Positions 36,801-46,140 of a stretch of 64,000 nt of DNA are shown in pieces (position 1 is the stretch's first letter; the number at the start of each line of letters is the position of its first letter). This DNA is from Mycolicibacterium sp. TUM20985. GTDB lineage: Bacteria; Actinomycetota; Actinomycetes; Mycobacteriales; Mycobacteriaceae. The stretch is taken from contig NZ_AP027291.1 of assembly GCF_030295745.1 (NCBI RefSeq), forward strand, positions 2,418,001 to 2,482,000, in the 5' to 3' direction. The translations under genes were made by a program, and so were the position numbers. The notes beneath the pieces were generated by a model. It saw only the letters and a list, made by a program, of their open reading frames with translations, was not told where the DNA came from and searched no databases.

Positions 36801-37316
36801 ATGCCTAGGGACCTCAACGCCGACGGTGAAGCCGACGGGGACGTCGAAACGGAAGAAGGAGACCGCCAGCGACTGGCCGACCGCGTCCTGAGTTGGGTCG
36901 AGGACGCCATTTACTGGGCGATCGCGGTGGTGCTGGCGCTCGGTTCGGTGGCGCTGCTCGTCGCGCAGTTCAACACGATGCTGCGGCTGCGGAACACGCC
37001 GACCTCGACGCTGATGCTCGAGATCCTCGACGGACTCCTGCTGCTGTTCATCTTCGTCGAGTTGCTGTACGCGGTGCGGGCGTGCCTGCGTTCGCACGAG
37101 ATCGTGGCCGAGCCGTTCCTGATCGTCGGCATCCTCGCGGGCATCAAGGAGATCGTCGTGCTGTCCGTCGAGGCGGCGACACTGCTCGAGAAGGGTCCCG
37201 AGTTCTCCCGCGCCATCGTCGAGATCGGCGTGCTGGGAGGTGTCGTCCTCGTATTGGCCTTGGCGGCGTACGTCTTACGCGTCAGGCGCCAGCACGGCGA
37301 CGGCGCGACCGGCTGA
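36801..37316 (+). CDS. PsiE-like membrane protein
   Basis: A 171-residue membrane protein of the phosphate-starvation-inducible PsiE family. After an acidic cytoplasmic N-terminus of about 25 residues there are four helices; LLLLFIFVELLYAVRACLRSHEI contains the conserved Glu-Leu and Arg residues of the family, and GILAGIKEIVVLSVEAA follows. The biochemical function of PsiE is unknown. It is the last of three tightly spaced genes and converges with the epoxide hydrolase gene with a 5-bp gap. Confidence 0.82.
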   Translation: MPRDLNADGEADGDVETEEGDRQRLADRVLSWVEDAIYWAIAVVLALGSVALLVAQFNTMLRLRNTPTSTLMLEILDGLLLLFIFVELLYAVRACLRSHEIVAEPFLIVGILAGIKEIVVLSVEAATLLEKGPEFSRAIVEIGVLGGVVLVLALAAYVLRVRRQHGDGATG

Positions 37317-37321
37317 GCGCG

Positions 37322-38455
37322 TCACCGCACGGTCGCGAAGAACGCCCTGACGTCGTCGACCCACAGCTCGGGTTGTTCGAACGCCGCGAAGTGGCCGCCG
37401 CGCGGCATGGTGGTCCACCGGGTGATGTTGTAGTTGGGCTCGCACCAGGATCGTGGTGGGCAGGTGATCTCCTTGGGGAACGCCGCGATTCCGGTCGGTA
37501 GCTCCACGCGGCCGCCGGGTCCGGAGGCGGCGGTGCGTTCCCAGTACAGGCGGGCCGACGACGCGCCGGTCGCCGTCACCCAGTAGAGCGTCACGTCATC
37601 GAGCATCTCGTCGCGGGTGAGCGCGTTCTCGGGATGGCCGTCACAGTCGGTCCACGACCAGAACTTCTCGATGATCCACGCCAGCTGTGCCACGGGGGAA
37701 TCGACCAACCCGTAGCCAAGGGTCTGCGGCCGCGTGGCCTGTTCCTTGAAGTAGCCCGAATCGACGTTGCGGTAGTACGCCAACGCGGCGAGTGCCGCCT
37801 TCTCGTCGTCGGTCGGATTCTCGGTCGCGCCGGCCGGTGGACTCCCGATCGGAAAGTTCGTGTGAATCCCTATGCAGTGACCGACGTTTCGGCCGATGTC
37901 GGTCGTCACGGCCGATCCCCAATCACCGCCCTGCGCGCCGTAGCGGTCATAACCGAGCCGCACCATGAGCGTTTCCCACGCCCGGGCGATCCGGCCGATG
38001 TTCCACCCCGTTGCGGTCGGCTTCCCGGAGAATCCGTAACCCGGCAGCGACGGGCACACCACGTGAAAGGCGTCCTTCGCGCTGCCACCGTGTGCGGTGG
38101 GGTCGGTGAGCGGTGCGATGACCTTCTGGAACTCGACGACCGAACCCGGCCAGCCGTGGGTGATGACGAGCGGGAACGCGTCGGGGTGTGGAGAACGCTG
38201 ATGGATGAAGTGGATTGGCAAACCATCGATCTCGGTGGTGAACTGGTCGAACCGGTTCATCGCCGCTTCGCGGGTGCGCCAGTCGTACTCGTCGGCCCAG
38301 TACGCCGCGAGCTCGCGGGTGTAGGCCAGCGGGATGCCCTGGCTCCAGTCGTCCACGCATTCGGGCTCCGGCCAACGGGTCCCGGCCAGCCGGCGCCGCA
38401 AATCGACCAGGACGTCGTCGGGCACGGCGATGCGAAACGGCTCGATGGTGCTCAT
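37322..38455 (-). CDS. Epoxide hydrolase (EHN-domain alpha/beta hydrolase)
   Basis: A 377-residue epoxide hydrolase of the microsomal type: an N-terminal EHN lid (IEPFRIAVPDDVLVDLRRRLAG, RWPEPECVDDWSQGIPLAY), then the alpha/beta core with oxyanion motif ITHGWPGSVVEF and the nucleophile elbow AQGGDWGSAV, whose Asp is the nucleophile. The catalytic histidine is in PRGGHFAAFEQPE. It hydrolyses epoxides to diols; the substrate is unknown. Its ATG overlaps the stop of the upstream cyclase gene by 4 bp, so both are made from one mRNA. Confidence 0.92.
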   Translation of the reverse strand: MSTIEPFRIAVPDDVLVDLRRRLAGTRWPEPECVDDWSQGIPLAYTRELAAYWADEYDWRTREAAMNRFDQFTTEIDGLPIHFIHQRSPHPDAFPLVITHGWPGSVVEFQKVIAPLTDPTAHGGSAKDAFHVVCPSLPGYGFSGKPTATGWNIGRIARAWETLMVRLGYDRYGAQGGDWGSAVTTDIGRNVGHCIGIHTNFPIGSPPAGATENPTDDEKAALAALAYYRNVDSGYFKEQATRPQTLGYGLVDSPVAQLAWIIEKFWSWTDCDGHPENALTRDEMLDDVTLYWVTATGASSARLYWERTAASGPGGRVELPTGIAAFPKEITCPPRSWCEPNYNITRWTTMPRGGHFAAFEQPELWVDDVRAFFATVR

Positions 38456-39954
38456 GGTCCGTCATCCTTCTCTTCCCGGCTGGCGGGGATCGACACCTGG
38501 GTGGGCTCGCCCCGGCCACGCAACACCGTCGACCCGTGCGCGATCCACAGCCCGCATTCGCCTGCGTCGGCGCGGGAGATGGCCGCACCGGAGGCCATGG
38601 TTCGGCCGTGGATGGTCTTGGCGCAGTCGGCAAGACGTGCCGCCTCGTTGACGGGATCCCCGATCACCGTGTATTCATATCGGTCCTCGGCACCGATGTT
38701 GCCTGCGAAGACGGGCCCGGCCGAGACCCCGATGCCGAAGTCGACGACGGGTAGCTCGCGCAGATCCGCCGAGAGGGCGCGGGCGGTGGCCAGAGCCGAG
38801 GTGGCCGCGCCGTCCCTCCCGAAGACGACCAGTGCCGCGTCGCCCTGAAACTGGTTGATCAGACCGGCATTGTCGTTCACCGCGGCCACCACGATCCGGA
38901 AGAAGTCGTTGAGGATGTCCGCGACCGCGGGAGGGCTGAGGGTCGCGGCCATGGCGGTGGACCCCGCGAGGTCGATGAACAGGATCGCCACCTCACGGAC
39001 CTGTCCGGTCAGGGAGTCGTCGCCGGAGATGGCCAGCCGTGCCACGGCGTGTCCGACGTGGCGGCCGAACAGATCTTGGATGCGGTCCCGCTCCGCCAGG
39101 CCGGTGACCATGCTGTTGAAACCGCGCTGCAGACCGCCGATCTCGGACTGCTCGTACACGTCGACGGTGCGACCTATGCGTCCCTGCTCGACGTCGGCCA
39201 TGGCGGCGACCACGTCGCGGACGGGATCGGCGATCGAGCGGGCCACCAGGATCAGGGCGCGCAGGCCGAGCAGAACCGACACCACCGACAACACGACGAT
39301 GGGGATGTCCAGCGATGCGGTGGTGGGGATCAGCCAGCCGTTGGCCTTGCACATGACCAGCGCGACGATCGTGGCGCTGGGCAGCGCGCTGTTGAACGAC
39401 CACATCATCACCAGGCGGCTGGCGATTCCCGGCGAGGTGGTGCGAACGGCGGCGTCGTCGGTAGCCGCCGCGACGATCGGTCGCGAAATGCGTTGGGTGA
39501 AGAGAAGACTGGCGCTGACCGTCGACATGCCGCCGAATCCGGCGGCGAAACAGATCAGCATCGTCGGGCCGACGCCCGCCGTGACGTTGAACAGCAGGAG
39601 GACGGCACCGCCGATCGCCCAGACGGCGAGCAGGAGGAAGGATTGATGCCGGACGATGTTGATCGCCCGGCGCCGCTGGCCGGCATCGGGAGTGGTCGCC
39701 GTCAGGAACCAGCGCAGCGACGACCCGATGTGCAGGTAGCCGCCGACGGCGACGACGACCGTGCTGACCACGACGGTGGCGGCGACCAGCACCAGGTTGG
39801 TCTGCGTCAGGAGCGACTGGGTGTTGCCGAAGCTCTGGCCGGAGAGCGACCACACCACGGCGAGCACCTCTGCGGCGGTCATCAGGTGGGCGGCGGTCAA
39901 GCCCGCCGCATAGCGCAGCGCCAGCGGGGTCTCGCGTGTGTCTTCGTGCGGCAT
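38452..39954 (-). CDS. Membrane-bound class III nucleotide cyclase with HAMP domain
   Basis: A 500-residue integral membrane cyclase of the type of M. tuberculosis Rv1318c-Rv1320c/Rv3645: six helices (about residues 20-260), a HAMP linker (ARSIADPVRDVVAAMADVEQG) and a catalytic domain. Metal-binding aspartates lie in FIDLAGSTAM and QGDAALVVFG; transition-state residues are in IGDPVNEAARL. The adenine-specifying lysine that normally stands four residues before the second aspartate is Gln here (NQFQGD, codon CAG), so substrate specificity or activity may be altered. It is translationally coupled to an epoxide hydrolase gene, an unusual partnership. Confidence 0.9.
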   Translation of the reverse strand: MPHEDTRETPLALRYAAGLTAAHLMTAAEVLAVVWSLSGQSFGNTQSLLTQTNLVLVAATVVVSTVVVAVGGYLHIGSSLRWFLTATTPDAGQRRRAINIVRHQSFLLLAVWAIGGAVLLLFNVTAGVGPTMLICFAAGFGGMSTVSASLLFTQRISRPIVAAATDDAAVRTTSPGIASRLVMMWSFNSALPSATIVALVMCKANGWLIPTTASLDIPIVVLSVVSVLLGLRALILVARSIADPVRDVVAAMADVEQGRIGRTVDVYEQSEIGGLQRGFNSMVTGLAERDRIQDLFGRHVGHAVARLAISGDDSLTGQVREVAILFIDLAGSTAMAATLSPPAVADILNDFFRIVVAAVNDNAGLINQFQGDAALVVFGRDGAATSALATARALSADLRELPVVDFGIGVSAGPVFAGNIGAEDRYEYTVIGDPVNEAARLADCAKTIHGRTMASGAAISRADAGECGLWIAHGSTVLRGRGEPTQVSIPASREEKDDGP

Positions 39955-40156
39955 GGGGCGCCGGTCCCGTTCCTTCCGTGTCGGAGTAACGCTGCCACAC
40001 CTGAGCCGCCTGTGACGTCGTCGTGGTCCAATCGACCTGGTTGGGTCGGGTGGCAGCAGGCTGTGTACAGTCGTTCACCGACTGATGACGTGATTGCCAC
40101 GGGCGACAGCCCCGGCCGCCCACGTGCGGGAGGCCACCGCCGAAAGGACCACCCGC

Positions 40157-41368
40157 GTGACGTTTTCGCTTGACCTCTCCGACGACGTGATCGAGGTCAG
40201 AGATTGGGTGCACGACTTCGCTGAGAGGGTCGTCAGGCCCGCGGCCGCGGAGTGGGACGAGCGCGAGGAGACGCCGTGGCCCATCATCTCCGAGGCCGCC
40301 AAGATCGGCCTCTACTCGGTGGAGCTCTTCGCCACCCAGGCCGCCGAGCCGTCCGGGCTGGGCTTGCTCACGGTCTTCGAGGAGATGTTCTGGGGTGACG
40401 CCGGCATCGCCCTGTCGATCCTTGGCACCGGGCTGGCGGCCGCGTCACTGGCGGCGACCGGAACACCAGAACAACTGGGGGAGTGGCTGCCTCAGATGTT
40501 CGGCACCGTCGAGGAGCCGATGCTCGCCTCCTTCTGCGCCTCGGAACCCGGCGCCGGCTCCGACGTCTCGGCCATCATCACCCGTGCGCGCTACGACGAG
40601 GCGACGGACGAATGGGCCATCAACGGGACCAAGACGTGGGCCACCAACGGCGGCATCGCCAACGTCCACATCGTGGTTGCCTCGGTGCACCCCGAGTTGG
40701 GTTCGCGTGGTCAGGCGACCTTCATCATCCCCCCGGGCACCAAGGGTTTCAGTCAGGGCCAGAAGTTCAAGAAGCACGGCATCCGCGCGTCCCACACCGC
40801 CGAGGTGGTGCTGGACGACGTCCGCATCCCCGGCCGCCTCATCATCGGCGGCAAGGAGAAGTTCGACGAACGCATCGCGAAGGCGCGCGATGGCAAGAGT
40901 TCCGCTGGCCAAGCCGCGATGAAGACCTTCGAGCGGACCCGGCCGACGGTCGGCGCGATGGCCCTTGGCGTGGCGCGGGCGGCCTACGAGTACGCCCTCG
41001 AATACGCGCAGCAGCGTGAGCAATTCGGTCGGAAGATCGGCGACTTCCAGGCCGTTGCGTTCAAGCTCGCCGACATGAAGACCAGGATCGACACCGCCAG
41101 ATTGCTGGTGTGGCGGGCCGGTTGGATGGCTCGCAACGACAAGCCGTTCCTCAACGCCGAGGGCTCGATGGCCAAGCTCGCGGCCAGCGAGACCGCCGTC
41201 TACGTCACCGACGAGGCCATCCAAATCCTCGGCGGAAATGGTTACACCCGTGACTATCCCGTCGAGCGCATGCACCGCGACGCAAAGATCTTCACGATCT
41301 TCGAGGGCACCAGCGAGATTCAGCGTCTGGTGATGGCCAGGGCGATCACCGGGCTGCCGCTCAAGTAG
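40157..41368 (+). CDS. Acyl-CoA dehydrogenase
   Basis: A 403-residue FAD-dependent acyl-CoA dehydrogenase (fadE-type). It contains the substrate/FAD signature [14 protein letters not shown], the [10 protein letters not shown] strand, [24 protein letters not shown] in the C-terminal helical domain and the end block [14 protein letters not shown], whose glutamate is the likely catalytic base. GTG 40157 is chosen because it is preceded by AAAGGA and begins right at the conserved domain; the frame is open 63 bp upstream. It catalyses the first oxidation of a beta-oxidation cycle; chain length cannot be told. It is transcribed alone, divergent from the cyclase across 202 bp. Confidence 0.93.
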   Translation: MTFSLDLSDDVIEVRDWVHDFAERVVRPAAAEWDEREETPWPIISEAAKIGLYSVELFATQAAEPSGLGLLTVFEEMFWGDAGIALSILGTGLAAASLAATGTPEQLGEWLPQMFGTVEEPMLASFCASEPGAGSDVSAIITRARYDEATDEWAINGTKTWATNGGIANVHIVVASVHPELGSRGQATFIIPPGTKGFSQGQKFKKHGIRASHTAEVVLDDVRIPGRLIIGGKEKFDERIAKARDGKSSAGQAAMKTFERTRPTVGAMALGVARAAYEYALEYAQQREQFGRKIGDFQAVAFKLADMKTRIDTARLLVWRAGWMARNDKPFLNAEGSMAKLAASETAVYVTDEAIQILGGNGYTRDYPVERMHRDAKIFTIFEGTSEIQRLVMARAITGLPLK

Positions 41369-41384
41369 TCGAGTCGTTCCCCGG

Positions 41385-42134
41385 TTACAGGACGAGCAAC
41401 CATATCGCGGCGTAGTGGCACAGCGCCCCGGCCGCGGTGAACGCGTGGAAGAACTCGTGGTAGCCGAAGGTCTGCGGCCACGGGTTGGGCCAGCGGACTC
41501 CGTAGAGCACGGCTCCGATGTTGTAGAGCACGGCGCCGGCGATGAGTAGGGCGAGGACACCGACGCCACCCCCCGCGAGGAGGGCTGGAGCGAAGAAGAC
41601 GGCTGTGTAACCCAGCACCAGGTAGAGAGGAACCCCCACCCACCGAGGCGCGGACGGCCAGAACATCTTGAGCGCCACCCCCGCGGCGGCACCCGAATAC
41701 ACGATGGTGAGAACCAACTTCGCCGTTTCCGGCGGCATGGCCAGCAGCGCCAACGGTGTGTAGCTGCCCGCGATGAAGATGAAGATCATCGAGTGGTCGG
41801 CCCGCTTCATCCACTTGTACGTGGCCGGATTGACCCAGCGCACGCGGTGATAGACCGCGCTGACCGTGAACATGCCGATGATCGTGGCCGTGTAGACGAG
41901 GGTCGCCACGCCCGCATGGGGTGGACCGACGAGCCAGGCCACCGGCACGAGCACCGCGCCGGCCACGATGGCGCCGACCGCGCACACCGTGTGGATGAGG
42001 CCCCGGGCGCTGGGGATGTGAAAGAAGTCGGTGACGGTGTCCGCGAGGACCTGGGGTAGGTCGTCGTCACCACGGAGGATCTCCGGAGTGTCGCCGACCG
42101 TCGTCCGTTCCGACTCGGTCGATCCCGTGATCAT
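41385..42134 (-). CDS. Hemolysin III / PAQR family membrane protein
   Basis: A 249-residue seven-helix protein of the hemolysin III (YqfA/PAQR) family. It has the metal-site residues of the family: Ser and His in TVSAVYHRVRW, Asp-His in MKRADHSMIFIFIAGSYTP, and the C-terminal HEFFHAF motif. The start is taken at ATG 42134, before an acidic cytoplasmic N-terminus. Bacterial members may be zinc-dependent amidases or ceramidase-like enzymes; the name hemolysin is historical. A decayed zinc-ribbon frame lies directly upstream. Confidence 0.88.
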   Translation of the reverse strand: MITGSTESERTTVGDTPEILRGDDDLPQVLADTVTDFFHIPSARGLIHTVCAVGAIVAGAVLVPVAWLVGPPHAGVATLVYTATIIGMFTVSAVYHRVRWVNPATYKWMKRADHSMIFIFIAGSYTPLALLAMPPETAKLVLTIVYSGAAAGVALKMFWPSAPRWVGVPLYLVLGYTAVFFAPALLAGGGVGVLALLIAGAVLYNIGAVLYGVRWPNPWPQTFGYHEFFHAFTAAGALCHYAAIWLLVL

Positions 42135-42139
42135 GCCGC

Positions 42140-42273
42140 TCACGGGGAAACCGATCTGTGCTCGTTCAAGACATCTCCGCTGTCGAGGTAGAACCGTTGC
42201 CAATCGGCGTGGGTGCCGCAGTGCGGGCAGTGCCTAGGTCGAGGCTAGCCCAACGAAACCCCCTCGTGGTCAC
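42140..42273 (-). pseudogene. Possible small zinc-ribbon protein, frameshifted
   Basis: On the minus strand the frame ending at TGA 42140-42142 encodes HCPHCGTHADWQRFYLDSG, a clear zinc-knuckle start, then DVLNEHRSVSP, but it has no start codon because TAG at 42245-42247 closes it upstream. The neighbouring frame has GTG 42273 and reads TTRGFRWASLDLG up to the same point. A one-base shift near 42233-42240 would join them into a protein of about 44 residues. It sits 5 bp before the hemolysin III gene and could be its leader gene or a dead remnant. Confidence 0.35.
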
Positions 42274-42344
42274 GGACGTGGCGTCCGACGGGTGAAGCTC
42301 TGGTGACGATTCCGTCTCGCCGCGGCCTGGCCTGCGGGGTTAGC

Positions 42345-42359
42345 CGAAGTGTGACTTCG
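42345..42359 (+). promoter_or_regulatory. Inverted repeat upstream of the SDR gene
   Basis: CGAAGT-GTG-ACTTCG is a perfect 6-bp inverted repeat with a 3-nt centre, 104 bp before the SDR start. It lies in a 190-bp non-coding stretch (42274-42463) with no other feature that I can support. An operator is more likely than a terminator, as neither neighbour ends here. Confidence 0.4.
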
Positions 42360-42463
42360 CAATGCGATTTCGGCCAGGTTGCCGTGACATAACCGAAGGT
42401 AGGGGTTGTCGGCCATGCTGTGGTCGGCGTGAATGGCCACGCCGAGACGATCGAGGAGAAGCG

Positions 42464-43261
42464 ATGAGCAGGTTCGGCGGCAAGGGTGTGCTCGTGACGG
42501 GCGCGGCGTCCGGCATCGGCAGGGCCACGGTCGAGCGGCTGCTCGGCGAAGGCGCCCGCGTGGTGGGCGTCGACCTGGGCCAGGCGCCTGCCGGTCTCGA
42601 CGGCGAGGACTTCACCTACCGGTCGGGGGACGTTCTGGACGCGGAAGCCGTCGGCGCCGCCGTGGCGGACGTGGTCGCTGCGGCCGGTCGACTCGACGGA
42701 GTGGTGCATGCCGCGGGCGTCGCCGGTGGCGGACCGATCCACGTGCTGCCCGACGAGGAGTGGGACCGGGTCGTGGGCGTCAACCTCAAGGGCACGTTCA
42801 TGGTGTCCAGGGCGGCGCTCGGGCAGATGGTCGGGCAGGAGCGGGTGAACGGTGAGCGAGGGGCGATCGTCAACCTGGCGAGCATCGAAGGTCTGGAGGG
42901 CACCGCCGGCGGCAGCGCCTACAACGCCTCCAAGGGCGGCGTCGTCCTGCTCACCAAGAACACCGCCATCGACTACGGACCGAGCGGTATCCGCGCCAAC
43001 GTGATCTGCCCGGGTTTCATCCAGACGCCGATGTTCGATTCGGTCATGGGGATGCCGGGATTCGAGGGACCGCGCGAATCGCTGCGCCACGAGCACAAGC
43101 TCCGGCGCTTCGGCCGCGCCGACGAGATCGCGTCGGTGGCGGCCTTCCTGCTGTCGGCCGACGCCAGCTTCGTCAGCGGGCAGGCCATCGCGGTGGACGG
43201 CGGGTACACCGCCGGCCGGGACCACGGCGTCACCGAGCTGATGGGGTTGGGTGAGCAGTAG
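42464..43261 (+). CDS. Short-chain dehydrogenase/reductase
   Basis: A 265-residue classical SDR. The NAD(P)-binding motif is TGAASGIGRATVERL near residues 10-24, with an acidic residue at the end of strand 2 (VVGVDLGQ) that favours NAD over NADP. The catalytic Ser is in NLASIEG and Tyr/Lys in AYNASKGG. The C-terminal FVSGQAIAVDGGYTAG is the family end block. ATG 42464 has GGAGAAG upstream. It lies alone ahead of the arginine deiminase operon, 116 bp before arcD, and need not be related. The substrate is unknown. Confidence 0.9.
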   Translation: MSRFGGKGVLVTGAASGIGRATVERLLGEGARVVGVDLGQAPAGLDGEDFTYRSGDVLDAEAVGAAVADVVAAAGRLDGVVHAAGVAGGGPIHVLPDEEWDRVVGVNLKGTFMVSRAALGQMVGQERVNGERGAIVNLASIEGLEGTAGGSAYNASKGGVVLLTKNTAIDYGPSGIRANVICPGFIQTPMFDSVMGMPGFEGPRESLRHEHKLRRFGRADEIASVAAFLLSADASFVSGQAIAVDGGYTAGRDHGVTELMGLGEQ

Positions 43262-43277
43262 GACTTGCGGCTGCGGA

Positions 43278-43297
43278 TCGAGGACTTAAGCCTCCTC
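43278..43297 (+). promoter_or_regulatory. DosR-like box upstream of the arc operon
   Basis: TCGAGGACTTAAGCCTCCTC agrees with the DosR/DevR consensus TTSGGGACTWWAGTCCCSAA at 14 of 20 positions, including the whole GGACTWWAG core. It lies 80 bp before the arcD start. DosR activates genes under hypoxia and nitric oxide, which would suit an arginine fermentation operon. Confidence 0.45.
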
Positions 43298-43324
43298 TCT
43301 GCAGACGGCCGGCTCCCTACCGTC

Positions 43325-43340
43325 AGTGACGCGGGTCACA
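43325..43340 (+). promoter_or_regulatory. CRP/FNR-like site upstream of arcD
   Basis: AGTGACGCGGGTCACA matches TGTGA-N6-TCACA at 9 of 10 positions and contains a perfect GTGAC/GTCAC inverted repeat. It ends 37 bp before the arcD ATG. A cyclic-AMP receptor protein of the mycobacterial Rv3676 type is the likely binder; depending on the unknown transcription start it could activate or repress. Confidence 0.5.
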
Positions 43341-43377
43341 GCAGTGGCCGTGCATTCTCGTGGACGGAGAGAAGGTC

Positions 43378-44859
43378 ATGTCAGACACCGTGGTTTCCAG
43401 GCCTCCCGAGGCGCCGCGCACGGCCAGCGCGAAGACCGGCCTCGGCATGGCCGCCCTCACGGCGATCGTCGTCGGGTCCATGATCGGCAGTGGCATCTTC
43501 GCGCTGCCCTCGCAGATGGCGGCCAGCGCCGCACCCGGTCCACTGCTGATCGGCTGGGCCATCACGGGCGTCGGCATGCTGACTCTCGCATTCGTGTTCC
43601 AGACCCTGGCCAACCGCAAGCCGGACGTCGACGGCGGCGTCTACGGATACGCCCGCGCCGGCTTCGGCAACTACATCGGCTTCACCTCGGCCTTCGGCTA
43701 CTGGGTGTCGGCCTGGGTCGGCAACGTGGCCTACCTGGTCCTGCTGTTCTCCACGCTGGGCTACTTCTTCCCCCAATTCGAAGGTGGCGCAACGGTTCCC
43801 GCCATCATCGGCGCCTCCATCGTGCTCTGGATCGTGCACGCCATGACGCTTCGTGGCGTGAAGACCGCGGCATTGGTCAACGTCGTGGTGACCATCGCCA
43901 AGGTGGTACCGATCCTGGTGTTCATCGCCATCGCCGCGGTCGGCTTCAAGGCCGGACTGTTCTCGGCAGACTTCTGGGGCCGCGCCGTACAGATCGACGG
44001 CGCACCGCTCGGCGACACGATGAGCCAGGTCAAGAACATGATGCTGGTCACCGTGTGGGTGTTCATCGGCATCGAGGGGGCCTCGGTGTACTCGCAGCGT
44101 GCTGCCAGACGCAAGGACGTCGGCCGCGCCACGGTGCTCGGCTTCGTGGCGGTGTTGGCGCTGCTGCTCATGGTCAACCTGCTGTCCTACGGCCTGATGG
44201 CCCAGGCCGAACTGGCCGGTGTGCCCGACCCGTCGATGGCCGGTGTGCTCGAGAACGAGGTCGGCAGCTGGGGTGCGGCGTTCATCTCGATCGGTCTGGT
44301 CGTCTCACTGCTCGGGGCTCTGATCGCCTGGGTGCTGCTGTGCGTCGAGATCCTTCGTCTGCCCGCGCTGGAACACGTGATGCCCAAGGCGTTGGCCCGC
44401 GAGAACGCCCATGGCGCACCGGCAACCGCGCTGTGGCTCACCAACCTGTGCGTCCAGGCGCTGCTGCTGTGGACCCTGGCCAACTCGAGCACCTACACGA
44501 ACCTGGTGTACCTGGCGACGTCGCTGATCCTGTTGCCGTACCTGTGGTCTGCGGCCTACCAGGTGCTGCTGGCGGTCCGCGGCGAGACGTACGGATCGGG
44601 CGGCGGCCGAGCCCGAGACCTGGTCATCGGCGTGATCGCGCTGGGCTATGCGGTCTGGCTGGTCTACGCGGGGGGCTGGCAATACCTCCTGGTTGCCGCG
44701 ATGTTCTATCTCGTCGGCACCGCGCTGTACCTATGGGCGCGTCGCGAGAGTCATCTGCCGTTCTTCACCACACCGGAATGGGGTGTCGTCGCCGTGGTGG
44801 CGCTGACGTCCGTCCTGGCCGCCGTCCTGATGGCCACCGGAAACCTGTCCGTCCTGTGA
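43378..44859 (+). CDS. arcD: Arginine/ornithine antiporter (APC family)
   Basis: A 493-residue amino acid transporter with twelve predicted helices, of the basic amino acid/polyamine antiporter group of the APC superfamily. Helix 1 has the family motif [18 protein letters not shown], and [20 protein letters not shown] follows. In an arc operon it would exchange external arginine for internal ornithine without net energy cost. ATG 43378 has GGAGAGAAGG upstream and is preferred to GTG 43360. The stop overlaps the GTG start of arcA (GTGA), so transporter and enzyme are coupled. DosR-like and CRP-like sites lie upstream. Confidence 0.9.
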   Translation: MSDTVVSRPPEAPRTASAKTGLGMAALTAIVVGSMIGSGIFALPSQMAASAAPGPLLIGWAITGVGMLTLAFVFQTLANRKPDVDGGVYGYARAGFGNYIGFTSAFGYWVSAWVGNVAYLVLLFSTLGYFFPQFEGGATVPAIIGASIVLWIVHAMTLRGVKTAALVNVVVTIAKVVPILVFIAIAAVGFKAGLFSADFWGRAVQIDGAPLGDTMSQVKNMMLVTVWVFIGIEGASVYSQRAARRKDVGRATVLGFVAVLALLLMVNLLSYGLMAQAELAGVPDPSMAGVLENEVGSWGAAFISIGLVVSLLGALIAWVLLCVEILRLPALEHVMPKALARENAHGAPATALWLTNLCVQALLLWTLANSSTYTNLVYLATSLILLPYLWSAAYQVLLAVRGETYGSGGGRARDLVIGVIALGYAVWLVYAGGWQYLLVAAMFYLVGTALYLWARRESHLPFFTTPEWGVVAVVALTSVLAAVLMATGNLSVL

Positions 44860-46115
44860 ACGCCACCGAACGCAAGCTCGGCGTCTGGTCCGAGGCGGGC
44901 AAGCTGCGGCGGGTGATGGTCTGCGCGCCAGGTCTCGCCCATCAGCGGCTCACCCCGGACAACTGCCACGAACTGCTCTTCGACGACGTCATCTGGTTGC
45001 AACAGGCCCGCCGTGACCACTTCGACTTCGTCGCCAAGATGGTCGACCGCGGTGTCGAGGTGCTCGAACTGCAGGACCTGCTCGCCGACGTCGTCGCGAA
45101 ACCCGATGCGCGGGACTGGGTTCTGGACCGCAAGGTGACCGATGATCTCGTCGGCCCGGGCCTCACCCACGAGATCCGCGCCTGGTTGACCGACTTGGCT
45201 CCAGAACGGTTGGCGGAGTTCCTCATTGGCGGTGTCGCGTACCAAGACGTGGTCGACGAACTGGGCAGCAGCTTCCTGTCCCTGTTCAACGAGCTGGACC
45301 CGGCGGGCTTCGTCATCCGGCCGCTACCCAATACGCAGTTCATGCGCGACAACTCCGCCTGGATCTTCGGCGGCGTTGCGTTGAACCCGATGTACTGGCC
45401 CGCGCGCCGTCAGGAGACGCTGCTCACCACCGCGGTGTACCGATTCCATCCCGCCTTTGCCGACGAGACCTACGACGTCTGGCTGGGCGATCCGGACGGG
45501 CTGCCCGTCGACCACGGCATGGCCAGCCTCGAGGGCGGCGACGTGATGCCGATCGGCAAGGGCCTGGTGGTGATCGGCATGGGGGAGCGGTCCTCGCATC
45601 AGGCGATCACCCAGGTGGCGCGCAATCTGTTCGCGGCCGGAGCGGCCGAACGGGTGATCATCGCCAGCCTGCCGAAGACCCGCTCGGCGATGCACCTGGA
45701 CACCGTGTTCACCTTCTGTGACCGCGATCTGGTGACGGCGTTCGCACCCGTCGTCGACGGGATCGTGCCGATCAGCCTGCGGCCGGACGACGGCTCACCG
45801 TCCGGGCTGGACGTCCGCCGCGAGCCGAAGGGATTGGTCGAGACCATCGGCGAGGCCATCGGCGTGAAGTTCCGCGTCGTCACCACGGCGGGTGACGTGT
45901 ACGGCATCCAGCGTGAGCAGTGGGACGACGGCAACAACGTGGTGGCTCTAGAGCCCGGCGTCGTCATCGGGTACGACCGCAATACGCTGACCAACACGGC
46001 GCTGCGCAAGGCGGGCGTCGAGGTCGTCACCATCGACGCCAGCGAGCTCGGCCGGGGTCGCGGTGGCGGCCGATGCATGACCTGTCCGATCCTGCGCGAT
46101 CCGCTCTACACCTAG
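44856..46115 (+). CDS. arcA: Arginine deiminase
   Basis: A 419-residue guanidino-group-modifying enzyme that hydrolyses arginine to citrulline and ammonia. Family motifs are [14 protein letters not shown] (substrate aspartate), [14 protein letters not shown] (catalytic Glu/Asp region), [10 protein letters not shown] (catalytic histidine) and the end block [11 protein letters not shown] with the nucleophilic Cys407. GTG 44856 overlaps the arcD stop; no ATG lies at the conserved N-terminus [20 protein letters not shown]. It is followed 25 bp later by arcB. The citrulline is the substrate for the next enzyme, so this is the committed step of the pathway. Confidence 0.96.
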   Translation: MNATERKLGVWSEAGKLRRVMVCAPGLAHQRLTPDNCHELLFDDVIWLQQARRDHFDFVAKMVDRGVEVLELQDLLADVVAKPDARDWVLDRKVTDDLVGPGLTHEIRAWLTDLAPERLAEFLIGGVAYQDVVDELGSSFLSLFNELDPAGFVIRPLPNTQFMRDNSAWIFGGVALNPMYWPARRQETLLTTAVYRFHPAFADETYDVWLGDPDGLPVDHGMASLEGGDVMPIGKGLVVIGMGERSSHQAITQVARNLFAAGAAERVIIASLPKTRSAMHLDTVFTFCDRDLVTAFAPVVDGIVPISLRPDDGSPSGLDVRREPKGLVETIGEAIGVKFRVVTTAGDVYGIQREQWDDGNNVVALEPGVVIGYDRNTLTNTALRKAGVEVVTIDASELGRGRGGGRCMTCPILRDPLYT

Positions 46116-46140
46116 TTCCTCTCGGAAGGACGAACCGGTC

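Noticed and set aside
35072..36808. Long plus-strand frame overlapping the NCS1 permease gene
   Set aside because: It is a high-GC shadow frame rich in Arg/Gly/Ala; the true gene in another frame has a full set of NCS1 motifs.
43326..44855. Upstream part of the frame that continues into arcA
   Set aside because: It is open only by base composition and overlaps arcD; arcA begins at GTG 44856 where the family N-terminus starts.
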